A program made the translations under genes and the position numbers. The notes beneath the pieces were generated by a model. That model was given only the letters and a program-made list of their open reading frames with translations. It was not told the origin of the DNA and did no database searches. A DNA stretch of 64,000 nucleotides from Rhodospirillaceae bacterium (GTDB lineage: Bacteria; Pseudomonadota; Alphaproteobacteria; DSM-16000; Inquilinaceae). Positions 1 to 9,463 of this stretch are shown here, piece after piece; the stretch's first letter is position 1, and the number at the start of each line of letters is the position of its first letter. The stretch covers positions 62,001 to 126,000 of the forward strand of contig JACKIG010000010.1 in assembly GCA_020638595.1 (NCBI GenBank). The letters are read 5' to 3'.

Positions 1-3000
1 CCCGCGCACGAGGAACAGGCAGCCGCCATCGCGGCGGAGATCGGGTTCACCCAGATTTCCGTCTCGCACCGGGTCAGCCCGCTGATCAAGCTGGTGGGCC
101 GCGGCGATACCACGGTGGTCGACGCCTATCTGTCGCCGATCCTGCGCCGCTATGTCGACCAGGTGGCGGGCGAGCTGGGCGGCGCGCGGCTGATGTTCAT
201 GCAGTCCAACGGCGGCCTGACCGACGCCCGCCAGTTCCAGGGCAAGGACAGCATCCTGTCCGGCCCGGCCGGCGGCATCGTCGGCGCCACCGCCGTTGCC
301 GCGGCGGCCGGCAGCGAACGGCTGATCACCTTCGACATGGGCGGCACGTCGACCGATGTCGCCCACTATGCCGGGGAGTACGAGCGCGCGTTCGAGACAC
401 TGGTGGCCGGGGTGCGCATGCGCGTGCCGATGATGCAGATCCACACCGTCGCCGCCGGCGGCGGGTCCGTCTGCAAGTTCGACGGCGCCAAGTACCGGGT
501 CGGCCCCGACAGCGCCGGCGCCAATCCCGGGCCGGCCTGCTATCGCCGCGGCGGGCCGCTGACCGTCACCGACTGCAACGTCATGCTGGGCAAGCTGCAG
601 CCGGAGTTCTTTCCCCATGTCTTCGGCCCCGAAGCCGACCAGCCGCTGGACGCCGAGGTGGTGCGCCGGCACTTCGCCGATCTGTCGGCGGAGATCCACC
701 GGTCGACCGGCGACGCGCGCGACGGCGTGGCGGTGGCCGAGGGCTTCCTGAAGATCGCCGTCGACAACATGGCCAACGCGATCAAGCAGATCTCCGTCCA
801 GCGTGGCCACGACATCACCGCCTACACGCTGGTGACGTTCGGCGGTGCGGGCGGCCAGCATGCCTGCCTGGTGGCCGATGCGCTGGGCATGAAGCGGGTG
901 CTGATCCACCCCTATGCCGGCGTGCTGTCGGCCTATGGCATGGGGCTGGCGGCGATCCGGTCGCTGCGGGAGAAATCGGTCGAAGCGGTGCTGGACGATG
1001 CCAGCCTGGCCGAAGCGGGCCGCGTCATCGACGCGCTGGCGGCCGACGCGGCGGCAGAGCTGGCCGAACAGGGCGTGCACGACGCCACGGCGCTGCGGCG
1101 GATCCACCTGAAATACCAGGGCAGCGACACGGCCCTGGTGGTGCCGGCCGAAGACCGTGCGGGCGTCGTCGCGGCATTCGAGGCCGCGCACCGCCAGCAG
1201 TTCGGCTTCCTGATGCCGGGCCGCGCCCATGTCATCGAGGCCGTGTCGGTCGAACTGGTGGGCGGCGGGGCGGCGTCGAGCGACCGGGCGGTGGAGTTCA
1301 CCCCACGCGCGCAGCCCCTGGCGCCGCTGGCCTGCGTCGAGGCCGTGTTCGCCGGCGAACACCACGCCACCCCCGTCTACGACCGCGACGCCATGCAACC
1401 GGGCGACGCCATCGACGGCCCCGCCATCGTCCGGGAAGCCAACGCCACGACGGTGGTGGAGCCGGGCTGGCGCGCCGAGATCACGCCGCTGAACCACATG
1501 ATCCTGACCCGCGTGGTGGCGCTGCCGTCGCGCGTCGCCGTCGGCACCACCGTCGACCCGGTGATGCTGGAGGTGTTCAACAACCTGTTCATGTCGATCG
1601 CCGAGCAGATGGGCGTCACCCTGCAGAACACCGCCCATTCGGTGAACATCAAGGAGAGGCTGGACTTCTCCTGCGCCGTCTTCGACGCGCAGGGCCATCT
1701 GGTGGCCAACGCCCCGCACATGCCGGTGCATCTGGGGTCCATGGGCACCAGCGTGCGCGAGATCATCCGCCGGCGCACCGGCACCATGCGGGCCGGCGAC
1801 GTCTACATGCTGAACGACCCCTACAACGGCGGCACCCACCTGCCCGACATCACGGTGGTCACGCCCGTCTTTGACGAGTCCGGATCGACGCTGCTGTTCT
1901 TCGTCGGCAGCCGCGGCCATCAGGCCGATATCGGCGGGCTGACCCCGGGATCGATGCCGCCCGACAGCCACACCATCGACGAAGAGGGCGTGCTGATCGA
2001 CAACTTCCTGTTGGTCGAACAGGGGCATCTGCGCGAACAGGAAACGCGCGAGCTGCTGGCCGGGGCGACATACCCCGTGCGCAACGTCGAACAGAACCTG
2101 GGCGACCTGCGCGCCCAGATCGCCGCCAACGAAAAGGGCATGCGCGAGCTGAAGCGCATGGTGGGCATGTTCGGGCTGGACGTCGTGCACGCCTATATGG
2201 GCCATGTCCGCGCCAATGCCGAAGAACAGGTGCGCCGGGTGCTGGACGTGCTGAAGCCCGGCCATTTCGTGCTGCCCATGGACGACGGCGCCAAGGTGGA
2301 GGTCGACATCGCCATCGACCGTGCCAGCCGGTCCGCCGTCATCGACTTCACCGGCACGTCGGCGCAGCAGTCCAACAACTTCAACGCGCCCGAGGCGGTG
2401 GTGCGGGCGGCCTGCCTCTATGTCTTCCGCACGCTGGTGGATGACGAGATCCCCATGAACGACGGCTGCCTGGAGCCGCTGGACATCCGCGTGCCCGACG
2501 GATCGATGCTGAAGCCCACCTATCCGGCGGCTGTCGTCGCCGGCAATGTGGAGGTCAGCCAGGTCGTCACCAACGCGCTGTACGGCGCGCTGGGCGTGCT
2601 GGCGGCCGCGCAGGGCACGATGAACAACCTGACCTTCGGCGACGACCGCTATCAGTACTATGAGACCATCTGCGGCGGCGCCGGCGCCGGGCCGGATTTC
2701 GACGGGGAAAGCGCCATCCACACCCACATGACCAATTCCCGCCTGACCGACCCGGAGGTGCTGGAACTGCGCTTCCCCGTGCTGCTGGAGCGCTTCCATA
2801 TCCGCCGCGGTTCCGGCGGCCGCGGCCGCCACCATGGCGGCGACGGTGCCGTGCGGCGACTGCGGTTCCTGGAGCCGATGACGGCGGCGATCCTGGCCAA
2901 CCACCGCAAGGTCGCGCCCTTCGGCCTTGACGGCGGGGAACCTGGCCAGGTGGGCGAAACCTGGGTGGAGCGCACCGACGGCACGCGCCAGGTGCTGGCC

Positions 3001-3087
3001 CACACCGACAAGACCGAGATGGCGGCCGGCGACGTACTGGTCGTCGCCACCCCCGGCGGCGGCGGCTTCGGCCGGCCGTCGTCTTGA
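1..3087 (+). CDS. Hydantoinase/5-oxoprolinase fusion protein (HyuA-HyuB type), 5' end outside window
   Basis: The reading frame is open from base 1, and its first residues already match the hydantoinase A core (HEE, then SPLIKLVGRGDTTVVDAYLSP). The GTG at 94 is therefore internal and the true start lies upstream. The N-terminal half carries the actin-like ATPase motif DMGGTSTDV near base 337. From about base 1550 the sequence is the hydantoinase B half (VDPVMLEVFNNLFMSIAEQMG, later GGGGFGRP at the C-terminus). Such fusions of about 1200 residues are cytoplasmic ATP-dependent amidohydrolases that open 5-oxoproline, hydantoins or related cyclic amides. The substrate cannot be read from sequence. 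The product is certainly of this family; whether it is a true 5-oxoprolinase or another hydantoinase is open. It is followed after about 40 bases by small secreted proteins with no obvious functional link. Confidence 0.93.
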   Translation, partial: PAHEEQAAAIAAEIGFTQISVSHRVSPLIKLVGRGDTTVVDAYLSPILRRYVDQVAGELGGARLMFMQSNGGLTDARQFQGKDSILSGPAGGIVGATAVAAAAGSERLITFDMGGTSTDVAHYAGEYERAFETLVAGVRMRVPMMQIHTVAAGGGSVCKFDGAKYRVGPDSAGANPGPACYRRGGPLTVTDCNVMLGKLQPEFFPHVFGPEADQPLDAEVVRRHFADLSAEIHRSTGDARDGVAVAEGFLKIAVDNMANAIKQISVQRGHDITAYTLVTFGGAGGQHACLVADALGMKRVLIHPYAGVLSAYGMGLAAIRSLREKSVEAVLDDASLAEAGRVIDALAADAAAELAEQGVHDATALRRIHLKYQGSDTALVVPAEDRAGVVAAFEAAHRQQFGFLMPGRAHVIEAVSVELVGGGAASSDRAVEFTPRAQPLAPLACVEAVFAGEHHATPVYDRDAMQPGDAIDGPAIVREANATTVVEPGWRAEITPLNHMILTRVVALPSRVAVGTTVDPVMLEVFNNLFMSIAEQMGVTLQNTAHSVNIKERLDFSCAVFDAQGHLVANAPHMPVHLGSMGTSVREIIRRRTGTMRAGDVYMLNDPYNGGTHLPDITVVTPVFDESGSTLLFFVGSRGHQADIGGLTPGSMPPDSHTIDEEGVLIDNFLLVEQGHLREQETRELLAGATYPVRNVEQNLGDLRAQIAANEKGMRELKRMVGMFGLDVVHAYMGHVRANAEEQVRRVLDVLKPGHFVLPMDDGAKVEVDIAIDRASRSAVIDFTGTSAQQSNNFNAPEAVVRAACLYVFRTLVDDEIPMNDGCLEPLDIRVPDGSMLKPTYPAAVVAGNVEVSQVVTNALYGALGVLAAAQGTMNNLTFGDDRYQYYETICGGAGAGPDFDGESAIHTHMTNSRLTDPEVLELRFPVLLERFHIRRGSGGRGRHHGGDGAVRRLRFLEPMTAAILANHRKVAPFGLDGGEPGQVGETWVERTDGTRQVLAHTDKTEMAAGDVLVVATPGGGGFGRPSS

Positions 3088-3125
3088 GAGCAAGCCTTCA
3101 CAGACGAAAACCGAGGAGAGAGCGA

Positions 3126-3518
3126 GTGAGATACGCCCTGACCATAGCCCTGGCGCTTGCCCTGCCTGCGCCCGCCCTGGCCCAGGACGCCGGCCATCTC
3201 AGCCACCTGTCGACGGGGGCGGAGCTGGTGGCCGCCCTCAACGCCGGCGATGCGGAGGCGATGGGCTTCGTCCGCGGCACGGTTGCTTCCGTCTACCACC
3301 GCGGCGCCCAGGGGGACGAAGCCTTCCACTGGGCACAGCGCTGCGTGGTCGAAACCCTGATGCCGATCGACCAGGTGGTCCCGTACATCACCGCCTGGGT
3401 CAACGCCCATCCCAACCCGTCGCCGGTGGGCCGGTTTGCCTCCATCGCCGTCATGCACGGCATGGCCGACTATTGTACGCGGGTGATCGACATACCGATC
3501 CCCGCACTGCCGGAATAG
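3126..3518 (+). CDS. Small secreted protein, Rap1a/Tai-like (copy 1)
   Basis: I chose the GTG at 3126 because GAGGAGAG lies just upstream and because it gives a clean signal peptide (MRYALTIALALALPAPALAQ). The in-frame start at 3084 would put a basic tail in front of it. The mature part, about 110 residues, has an F/Y-V-x-G stretch, two conserved cysteines, a Q-V-V-P-Y-I-T-A-W-V-N-A-H-P core and a final Y-C. That layout resembles the Rap1a/Tai immunity-protein fold known from type VI secretion, but proteins of this fold also occur as plain periplasmic proteins. No T6SS gene is nearby, so an immunity role is only a possibility. The next gene is a diverged copy. Confidence 0.75.
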   Translation: MRYALTIALALALPAPALAQDAGHLSHLSTGAELVAALNAGDAEAMGFVRGTVASVYHRGAQGDEAFHWAQRCVVETLMPIDQVVPYITAWVNAHPNPSPVGRFASIAVMHGMADYCTRVIDIPIPALPE

Positions 3519-3535
3519 CGGGCGTGGACCTGCCG

Positions 3536-3925
3536 ATGAGATATGCCCTGCCCGTCGCCGCCACGCTTCTGCTGGCGCTGCCGGCCGCCGCCCAGCCGGA
3601 CGGCGGCTTGCGGCCGTTGAGCCGCAGCGGCGACCTGAAGGCGGCGCTGGACGCCGGGGACGAGCGCGCCCTGGCCTATGTCGCCGGCGCCCTGGATGCC
3701 CTGATCCTGCGGGGCAGCCAGGGTGATCCGCTGCTGTTCTGGACGCGGCAGTGCTTCTCGGCGACGTTCCTGCCGGTCGAAGACGTCATTCCCCATGTCG
3801 TCGCCTGGATCGACGCCAATCCGGATGCGCCGTCGATGGCGGACCTGGCGTCCAATGCCGTGCTGATGGGCTTTGCGGCCTATTGCGCCGAGGAGACGGC
3901 CTTCGAGGTGAGGACGCCGCAATAG
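3536..3925 (+). CDS. Small secreted protein, Rap1a/Tai-like (copy 2)
   Basis: This 129-residue paralogue of the preceding gene begins 17 bases after its stop. Both begin MRYAL, both have a signal peptide ending in AAAQ or ALAQ, and both share the pattern L-K/V-A-A-L-D/N-A-G-D, V-x-G, a mid-chain Cys, V-V-A-W-I/V-D/N-A-N/H-P and a late Y-C. The start is the ATG at 3536; the much longer frame that reaches back into the upstream genes is not supported. The pair looks like a tandem duplication followed by divergence. Location is predicted periplasmic; function is unknown. Confidence 0.75.
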   Translation: MRYALPVAATLLLALPAAAQPDGGLRPLSRSGDLKAALDAGDERALAYVAGALDALILRGSQGDPLLFWTRQCFSATFLPVEDVIPHVVAWIDANPDAPSMADLASNAVLMGFAAYCAEETAFEVRTPQ

Positions 3926-3935
3926 CCGCGCCGGC

Positions 3936-4898
3936 GTGCGGGCCGCCGGCATGATGCCGGCACGCCTGTTGGGGGCGATCGGCCGCGCCGGGACGTCGGC
4001 CCTTCCGGTCGGCATCGCCCTGGGGCTGCTGCTGCCGGACCTGGCGCAGTTCGCACGGCCGTGGCTGGCCCCGGTCGTCTTCCTGATGCTGACCGTCACC
4101 ATGGTCCGCGTTCGTCCGCAGGAGGCGCTGGCCTATCTCGGCAGGCCCGTGCGGCTGGCGGTGCTGCTGGGCCTGATGATGGTGGCCCTGCCGGCGGTGC
4201 TGGCGACCGTCCTGAAGGCGTGCGGCGTGCCGCCGGCGCTGGTCACGGCCATCACGCTCTACGCCCTGTCGCCGCCGCTGTTGGCCGCGGCGGCGCTGGC
4301 GCTGATGCTGGGTCTGAACTATCCGATGACGCTGGTGACGTCGCTGGTGGCCACGATGCTGGCGCCGCTGACGGTGCCGCCGCTTCTGGACCTGCTGGCC
4401 GGCGTGCGGCTCGACATCTCCGTGGGGGCGCTGATGCTGCGCATCGGCATCATGACCTTCGGCTCGCTGGCCCTGTCGCTGGTGCTGCGCCGCCTGATTG
4501 GCCCGCCGCGGATCGAGGCGGCACGCGACCACATCGCCGGCATCTTCGTGCTGCTGATGTTCGTCTTTTCCATCGCCATCATGGACACCGTCGTCGATCG
4601 CCTGGGACGCGCGCCCTGGGACGTGGCGCTGTACACGGGGGTCGTCTGCGCGGTGAACCTGGGGTTGCAGGCGCTCGGCCTGGTCGCGGTGCCGGCGCTG
4701 GGGCGCGACGAAGGCACCGCCGTCGCACTCATGGCCGGCAACCGCAACATGGGCATCACCATCAGCGTCATGGGGATGGCGCCGGACAGCGACGTCTTCC
4801 TGTTCTTCGCCGCGGCGCAGGTGCCGATCTACATCCTGCCGGCGCTGCTGCGGCCGCTCTACCGGCGGCTGGTCAGGCCGCGGCCGGCCGCGGCTTGA
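3936..4898 (+). CDS. Bile acid:sodium symporter (BASS/SBF)-like membrane transporter
   Basis: A 320-residue integral membrane protein with about nine or ten hydrophobic segments over its whole length. Features that suggest the BASS superfamily are the size, the small-residue-rich helices and the segment MAGNRNMGITISVMG near residue 268, which resembles the conserved G-x-R-N core of that family. Substrates in the family include organic anions and other solutes, so none is assigned. The start is uncertain: ATGs at 3951 and 3954 are alternatives, and none has a strong Shine-Dalgarno sequence. Its 3' end overlaps the convergent gene's 3' end by 26 bases. Confidence 0.65.
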   Translation: MRAAGMMPARLLGAIGRAGTSALPVGIALGLLLPDLAQFARPWLAPVVFLMLTVTMVRVRPQEALAYLGRPVRLAVLLGLMMVALPAVLATVLKACGVPPALVTAITLYALSPPLLAAAALALMLGLNYPMTLVTSLVATMLAPLTVPPLLDLLAGVRLDISVGALMLRIGIMTFGSLALSLVLRRLIGPPRIEAARDHIAGIFVLLMFVFSIAIMDTVVDRLGRAPWDVALYTGVVCAVNLGLQALGLVAVPALGRDEGTAVALMAGNRNMGITISVMGMAPDSDVFLFFAAAQVPIYILPALLRPLYRRLVRPRPAAA

Positions 4899-7425
4899 GC
4901 AGGGCGAAGAAGGCCGGCAGCGCCATCAGATAGGCCAGCGCGGCCACGCCCAGCACCCAGTCCAGGCCGTAATGCACCGCCACCAGCGGCACCAGCACCG
5001 AGCCCACGACCGAGAACGACCCGTTGATCCCCCAGGCCCACAGGAAGAAGTGTTCCTTCTCCAGCCGCGCCAGCCAGGCCATGCCGGTGGCGAACGGGAA
5101 GCCCATCAGGAAGGCCGGCGGGAAGATCAGCAGCAGGCACAACAGCACGCGGACCGGATAGGCCATCAGCCCGATCTGTTCCAGGATCGGGTCGAGGATG
5201 ACCATGTAGAGCACCAGCAGGGCCGCGATGCCGAGGAAGATCTTCGGCAGGAAGCGGCGGCTGATGTCGAGATAGCGGCCCGACACCAGGCTGCCGATGC
5301 CGGAGAACACCAGCATGCCGGTGATCAGCACCGAGGCGGACACGACCGGGTTGGTCAGCGCCAGCATGAATTTGCTGATCATCCCGACTTCGACCACGAT
5401 GTAGCCCAGGCCCAGCCCCATGAAATAGACCAGGATGCCCACCTTGCCGGGCTGCGGCGCGAACACCGTGCGCCAGCCGAACACGACCGGCAGCAGCAGC
5501 AGGATGACGCCGAAGATCAGGCTCTGCGCCAGGGTTGCCCACAGCAGCAGGTAGCCCCATTCATCCGAGACGGATTCGAGGATGCCGAGGAAGCCCGGAA
5601 TATCCCCCGTCTTCAGGTAGGCGGCGAAATAGGGCTGGTCGTTGGTCAGCGCCGGTACGCGGAAGAGGTACGACTGCGCGAAGCCGTCGCCGTCGCCGGC
5701 CATCATCGCGGCCAGGGCGATGCGGTAGATGTTGGTGGCGGACAGGTCGGCGCCGGTATCCATGTCGGCCATAGCCGCCTGCGGGTCGAAATACGCGTCG
5801 CGGATGCCCTGGAACACCGGTTCGGCATCGCCCGTGTCGAAGTCCGTGCCCGGCGCATACAGCACGTCGAACGACATGCGCCGGGAATGCTCGTTCAGCG
5901 CCGCGACCTCGTCGGCGGTGAAGCCGTCCCGCTTGAACAGCACCGTGACGGTCGACAGATAGGTGTGGTTGACGAAGAAGCGGTTGGTGATGTCGCCGCC
6001 GTCCTCGGCGGCCACCGCCTCTGCCGCCGCGATCAGCGTGGCGAACAGGCGCAGCACCGATTTCGGCGGGTCTTCCTTGTTCCACAGCGTCACCGAAAGC
6101 ACGCCGTCGGGGGCGAGCGCACGCATGTACGCTTCCATCGATTCCCGGGTGTATGCGTACTTCTCATAGATCGAGAAGCCGCCGGGGCTCGACAAGCCGG
6201 TGCCGTCGGCCAGGCTGAAATCGATGACGTCGAACCGGTCGTGCACGCCCGGCGCATACAGCCGGCCGTCATAGGGCACGACCGTGATGCGCGGGTCGTC
6301 CAGCAGGTTGCCCGTGCGTTCGCGCAGGGCCTCCGACTCGCCGATCGCCTCCAGCACCATCGGGTTGCCTTCGGCCACGGTGACGGATTGCGCGCCGGCA
6401 GCCAGCGCCACCCGCGTGGAAATGCCGCCGCCGAACTGCACGACGAACACCTCCGGCTCGTCCTTCAGCAGGAAGGGCTGGTGCATCGGCAGGAAGCGGA
6501 AATAGGCGGAATCCCCCTCCTCCAGTGCTTTCATGATGCCGATGGGGCCGTCGCTGTCCATATACATGCCGAGATACGCGTTCTCCGGCATGCTGGGCAG
6601 GTTGAAGGCGGCCACGTCGCTCAGGCCGGGGGCGAAGTGGAAATACGAGCTTTCGTACACTTCCAGCCGGCCCAGCGGGCCGAAGGCGTCGTAGACGCGT
6701 TCGGCATCCGGGAAGTTGCGGGCGTAGCTGACGCCCTTGAACGGCGAGACGTTGATCTGCTGGAACGACGCGACGATGCCCACCGCGACGACCCCGGCCG
6801 CAACCAGCCCGATCGCCGGCCAGCGCGACCGCGCGGTGGCGAACCACACCAGCGCGCCCGCGAACCACAGCACCAGCGGCACCAGCAGCAGGCTGTCGGG
6901 GGCGACCAGATACATGGACATCAGGATCGTCAGCCCGCCCAGGCCGGACCCCGTCATGTTGGCGAAATAGACCTTGCCGAAGCTGGCCTTGCCCTTCAGG
7001 AACACCAGCCCCAGGAACAGCGCGCCCGGGACGAAGGGCAGGAAATACAGCACGAAATTGGCGAACAGCCGTTCCTGTTCCTCCGGGTTGGAGATCATCA
7101 GGATCGGGTTGAAGGTCTGGGTCTGCGCCAGCGTGTTGGCAAGCGCCATCAAGGGCCCGAAGGCGATCAGCGAGGCCGCAACGCAGGCGTCCCAGTGCCG
7201 TTCGAACCAGCCCTTGCCGATCACCATGATGGCGCTGACGACGCCGAAGCCGAACATGGCGATGCTGATCACCAGCGAGCCGAAATGGGCCCAGTTGGCG
7301 ATCGAGAACACGCGCATGACGGCGATCTGGAAGGCGATCACCGCGCCCGAGATGAGCGCGACGCTGATCAGGAACGGAACGGCGACGCCCGGCCGGGCGA
7401 GGGCCGGGGCGTCAGCACGCATCAT
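4873..7425 (-). CDS. Polytopic membrane protein with spermidine-synthase-like domain
   Basis: 850 residues in three parts. Residues about 15-220 hold some seven membrane segments. Residues about 240-560 form a soluble Rossmann methyltransferase/aminopropyltransferase-like domain, with the nucleotide-binding loop FGGGIST at 331-337, an acidic residue E352 at the end of the next strand and VIDFSLADGTG near 400. Residues about 620-845 hold another six or so membrane segments. Fused membrane 'spermidine synthase-like' proteins of this build are common in bacteria, but few have known substrates; the catalytic residues of soluble SpeE are only partly recognisable here. The start codon overlaps the stop of the upstream isoaspartyl methyltransferase (ATGA at 7425-7422), so the two are translationally coupled. 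Both use or resemble enzymes using AdoMet-type cofactors. Confidence 0.8.
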   Translation of the reverse strand: MMRADAPALARPGVAVPFLISVALISGAVIAFQIAVMRVFSIANWAHFGSLVISIAMFGFGVVSAIMVIGKGWFERHWDACVAASLIAFGPLMALANTLAQTQTFNPILMISNPEEQERLFANFVLYFLPFVPGALFLGLVFLKGKASFGKVYFANMTGSGLGGLTILMSMYLVAPDSLLLVPLVLWFAGALVWFATARSRWPAIGLVAAGVVAVGIVASFQQINVSPFKGVSYARNFPDAERVYDAFGPLGRLEVYESSYFHFAPGLSDVAAFNLPSMPENAYLGMYMDSDGPIGIMKALEEGDSAYFRFLPMHQPFLLKDEPEVFVVQFGGGISTRVALAAGAQSVTVAEGNPMVLEAIGESEALRERTGNLLDDPRITVVPYDGRLYAPGVHDRFDVIDFSLADGTGLSSPGGFSIYEKYAYTRESMEAYMRALAPDGVLSVTLWNKEDPPKSVLRLFATLIAAAEAVAAEDGGDITNRFFVNHTYLSTVTVLFKRDGFTADEVAALNEHSRRMSFDVLYAPGTDFDTGDAEPVFQGIRDAYFDPQAAMADMDTGADLSATNIYRIALAAMMAGDGDGFAQSYLFRVPALTNDQPYFAAYLKTGDIPGFLGILESVSDEWGYLLLWATLAQSLIFGVILLLLPVVFGWRTVFAPQPGKVGILVYFMGLGLGYIVVEVGMISKFMLALTNPVVSASVLITGMLVFSGIGSLVSGRYLDISRRFLPKIFLGIAALLVLYMVILDPILEQIGLMAYPVRVLLCLLLIFPPAFLMGFPFATGMAWLARLEKEHFFLWAWGINGSFSVVGSVLVPLVAVHYGLDWVLGVAALAYLMALPAFFALLKPRPAAA

Positions 7426-8318
7426 TGGCTCCAGGTACCGCCTTCGGCATTGGTGAACGGCACGAACGACACCTTGCGCCGTCCCTGGTACAGGTCTTCG
7501 CGGGTGATGGAGATGGTGCCGTCCGGCTCCTGCACCTTGCCGACCTTCAGCAGGGTCTGGGCGCCCGGCGGACCCACCGGGATCACCATGGTCCCGCCCA
7601 CGTCAAGCTGCTGCAGCAAGGGCGGCGGGATGTGATCGATGGCGGCGGTGACGATGATCTTCTGGAAGGGGGCGTGCTCCTCCCACCCGAAATAGCCGTC
7701 CGCCGCCTTGGTGCGGATATTGCCGTATTCGGGGAACTTGCCGCCCGCCAGCTCGCCATAGGTCGCGGTCGTGCGTTCCGACAGCGGCTGGATGATCTCG
7801 ATCGAATAGGGATGGGCCGACAGGTACGACAGGATCGCCGACTGATAGCCCGATCCCGTCCCGATCTCCAGCACCCGATCTTCCGGCACGCAGTCGAGGG
7901 CGGAGGTCATGCGCCCGACGATGTGCGGACCGGAGATGGTGACACCCCAGCCGATATCCAGGAAGGCGTGTTCATAGGCGCGGGCGCGGTTACGCTCCAG
8001 CGCGAAGATCTCCCGCGGCGTCAAGAGGAACGCCTCGATCTCCTTGTCGCGCCACAGGTCCTGGTTGCCGATCAGCGCCTGGCACCGGTCCCACCGTGCC
8101 CCGGCCATCTGGGCGTCGTCGCCCCGGGTCGAGGTGATGAAATCGATGAACGCCTGGCGCCCGCTCAAGGGCGGCCGTTCGATCGTGGTGATGTCGAAGG
8201 TCTGGTCGTCCTGCGCCCAGGCGCGCCGAAAGGCGCCGGGCAGCGCCGCCGTGGCGGCGGCGAGCCCGAGCGCCGTTCTGCGCCCGATCCGCAACGGGGA
8301 GTGTTGCTGACGGGACAT
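7422..8318 (-). CDS. Exported protein-L-isoaspartate O-methyltransferase
   Basis: A 298-residue protein with a twin-arginine-type signal (IGRRTALGLAAATAALPGAF, cleavage near AWAQ) in front of a PIMT domain. The domain shows the AdoMet motif VLEIGTGSGYQSAILSYLS around residue 153 and the substrate-loop region GPHIVGRMTSALD before it. Soluble Pcm enzymes methylate L-isoaspartyl residues of aged proteins to start their repair. An exported form would need AdoMet in the periplasm, which makes the location odd; alternatively the leader acts as a membrane anchor. It is the first gene of a two-gene operon with the spermidine-synthase-like membrane protein. Confidence 0.85.
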   Translation of the reverse strand: MSRQQHSPLRIGRRTALGLAAATAALPGAFRRAWAQDDQTFDITTIERPPLSGRQAFIDFITSTRGDDAQMAGARWDRCQALIGNQDLWRDKEIEAFLLTPREIFALERNRARAYEHAFLDIGWGVTISGPHIVGRMTSALDCVPEDRVLEIGTGSGYQSAILSYLSAHPYSIEIIQPLSERTTATYGELAGGKFPEYGNIRTKAADGYFGWEEHAPFQKIIVTAAIDHIPPPLLQQLDVGGTMVIPVGPPGAQTLLKVGKVQEPDGTISITREDLYQGRRKVSFVPFTNAEGGTWSQ

Positions 8319-8378
8319 CTTTCCTCAGTTCTTGGTCAAGGGGTCAAGGGATGCGGCGCTCCGTCGCGTGCCCGCCGA

Positions 8379-9290
8379 TCACTCGCCGTAGGTGATCGTG
8401 GCATTCAGGGTTTCCGCAGACGCCGATGCGGCATTCGGATCGGCAAACACCGCCAGCGGCACCGGCTGCCCGGGCTCGATCGAGATCGACAGCGGACCCT
8501 TGGGGGCCTCGTAGTCCTGCACGAATGCCTCGATCTCGTCCAGCCCCTGTATCGCCGGGGCGCCCGCCTCGTCGCCCATCATCGCGCGCAGCTGCGTCAT
8601 CTGCTCGGAGAACTGCTGAAGCACCTGTTCCTCGGTGATCTGGTCCTCGGCCGCGATTGCGGGAATCAGCGCGGCCATCAGGCCGTCGTCGTCGAAGGAC
8701 AGATGCGCCGACGCGATGCTGGCCGCCATCAGCATCATCGGCTGGTCCATGGCGCCGGGGGCGACGTTGGCGAAGCTGAAATCCACGTTCAGGGTGCCGA
8801 GGCCCGGCAGCTCGAACGACGCCTCGTTCAGCGCCAGGGTCATGGTGTCGGGATCGACGTTCCAGTCGATGCGGATATCGGCCGTCAACTCGGTCAGGCC
8901 GAGGGGACCGAGATCCGCCTCCTCCAGCACGCTCTGGGGCAGGTGCAGGCCGGTGACGGTGAGGTCCATGTATGCGGGCGGATGGTCCTCGGTGATCGAC
9001 GACAGCTCGAGGCTGTCGATCCGGACATGCTCGATCTCGATCACGTCGCCTTCCGGCGTGGTGATCCGCAGCCCTTCCAGCTCGAGCCCCTCGTCGCCGA
9101 GTTGCGTCGCGCTGTCGTATTCCACCATTCCCGGAGGCGCCTCCGCCAGGGATTGCTGGAACGCTTCGTACAGCGTGGTCGGCGCCGCGGGTGCCGCAGT
9201 CTGCGCGACGGCGGCGGCGGGCAGGGCGGCGGCCGAACCGGCGGCAAGCGCGGCGACGACCAGAGCGGTTTGAGAGCCGTTCATAAGCAT
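8379..9290 (-). CDS. Secreted protein of unknown function
   Basis: 303 residues from the ATG at 9290, which has GGGAG five bases upstream; an ATG two codons later is an alternative, and the longer frame to 9419 is unlikely. A signal peptide (MLMNGSQTALVVAALAAG..., cleaved near AVAQ) is followed by an acidic domain rich in beta-strand-like alternation, with phrases such as IEIEHVRIDSLELSS and DIRIDWNVDPDTMTLALNEASFEL. This looks like repeated amphipathic strands of a lipid-binding or AsmA/DUF2125-like periplasmic protein, but I do not recognise the family. It lies upstream of the exported methyltransferase in the same direction. Confidence 0.7.
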   Translation of the reverse strand: MLMNGSQTALVVAALAAGSAAALPAAAVAQTAAPAAPTTLYEAFQQSLAEAPPGMVEYDSATQLGDEGLELEGLRITTPEGDVIEIEHVRIDSLELSSITEDHPPAYMDLTVTGLHLPQSVLEEADLGPLGLTELTADIRIDWNVDPDTMTLALNEASFELPGLGTLNVDFSFANVAPGAMDQPMMLMAASIASAHLSFDDDGLMAALIPAIAAEDQITEEQVLQQFSEQMTQLRAMMGDEAGAPAIQGLDEIEAFVQDYEAPKGPLSISIEPGQPVPLAVFADPNAASASAETLNATITYGE

Positions 9291-9463
9291 GGAGTCTCCC
9301 GATAAGGATCTTATGCAGTTGCGATTCGGACGCACGATAACGACCGGCCGCAGCAGTCCGCCGATTCGAGCCCGCGAAGCTACCCGAGCGGCCGGCCGGT
9401 GTCGAGCGCGGTTACGCACAGATTGGGGCGATACTGCGGCGCCTAATAAATCGGACCGTGCGT

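Noticed and set aside
4972..7635. Plus-strand open frame of 887 codons opposite the spermidine-synthase-like gene
   Set aside because: Antisense artefact: extreme His/Gln/Arg content and no motif, while the minus strand gives a well-formed membrane enzyme.
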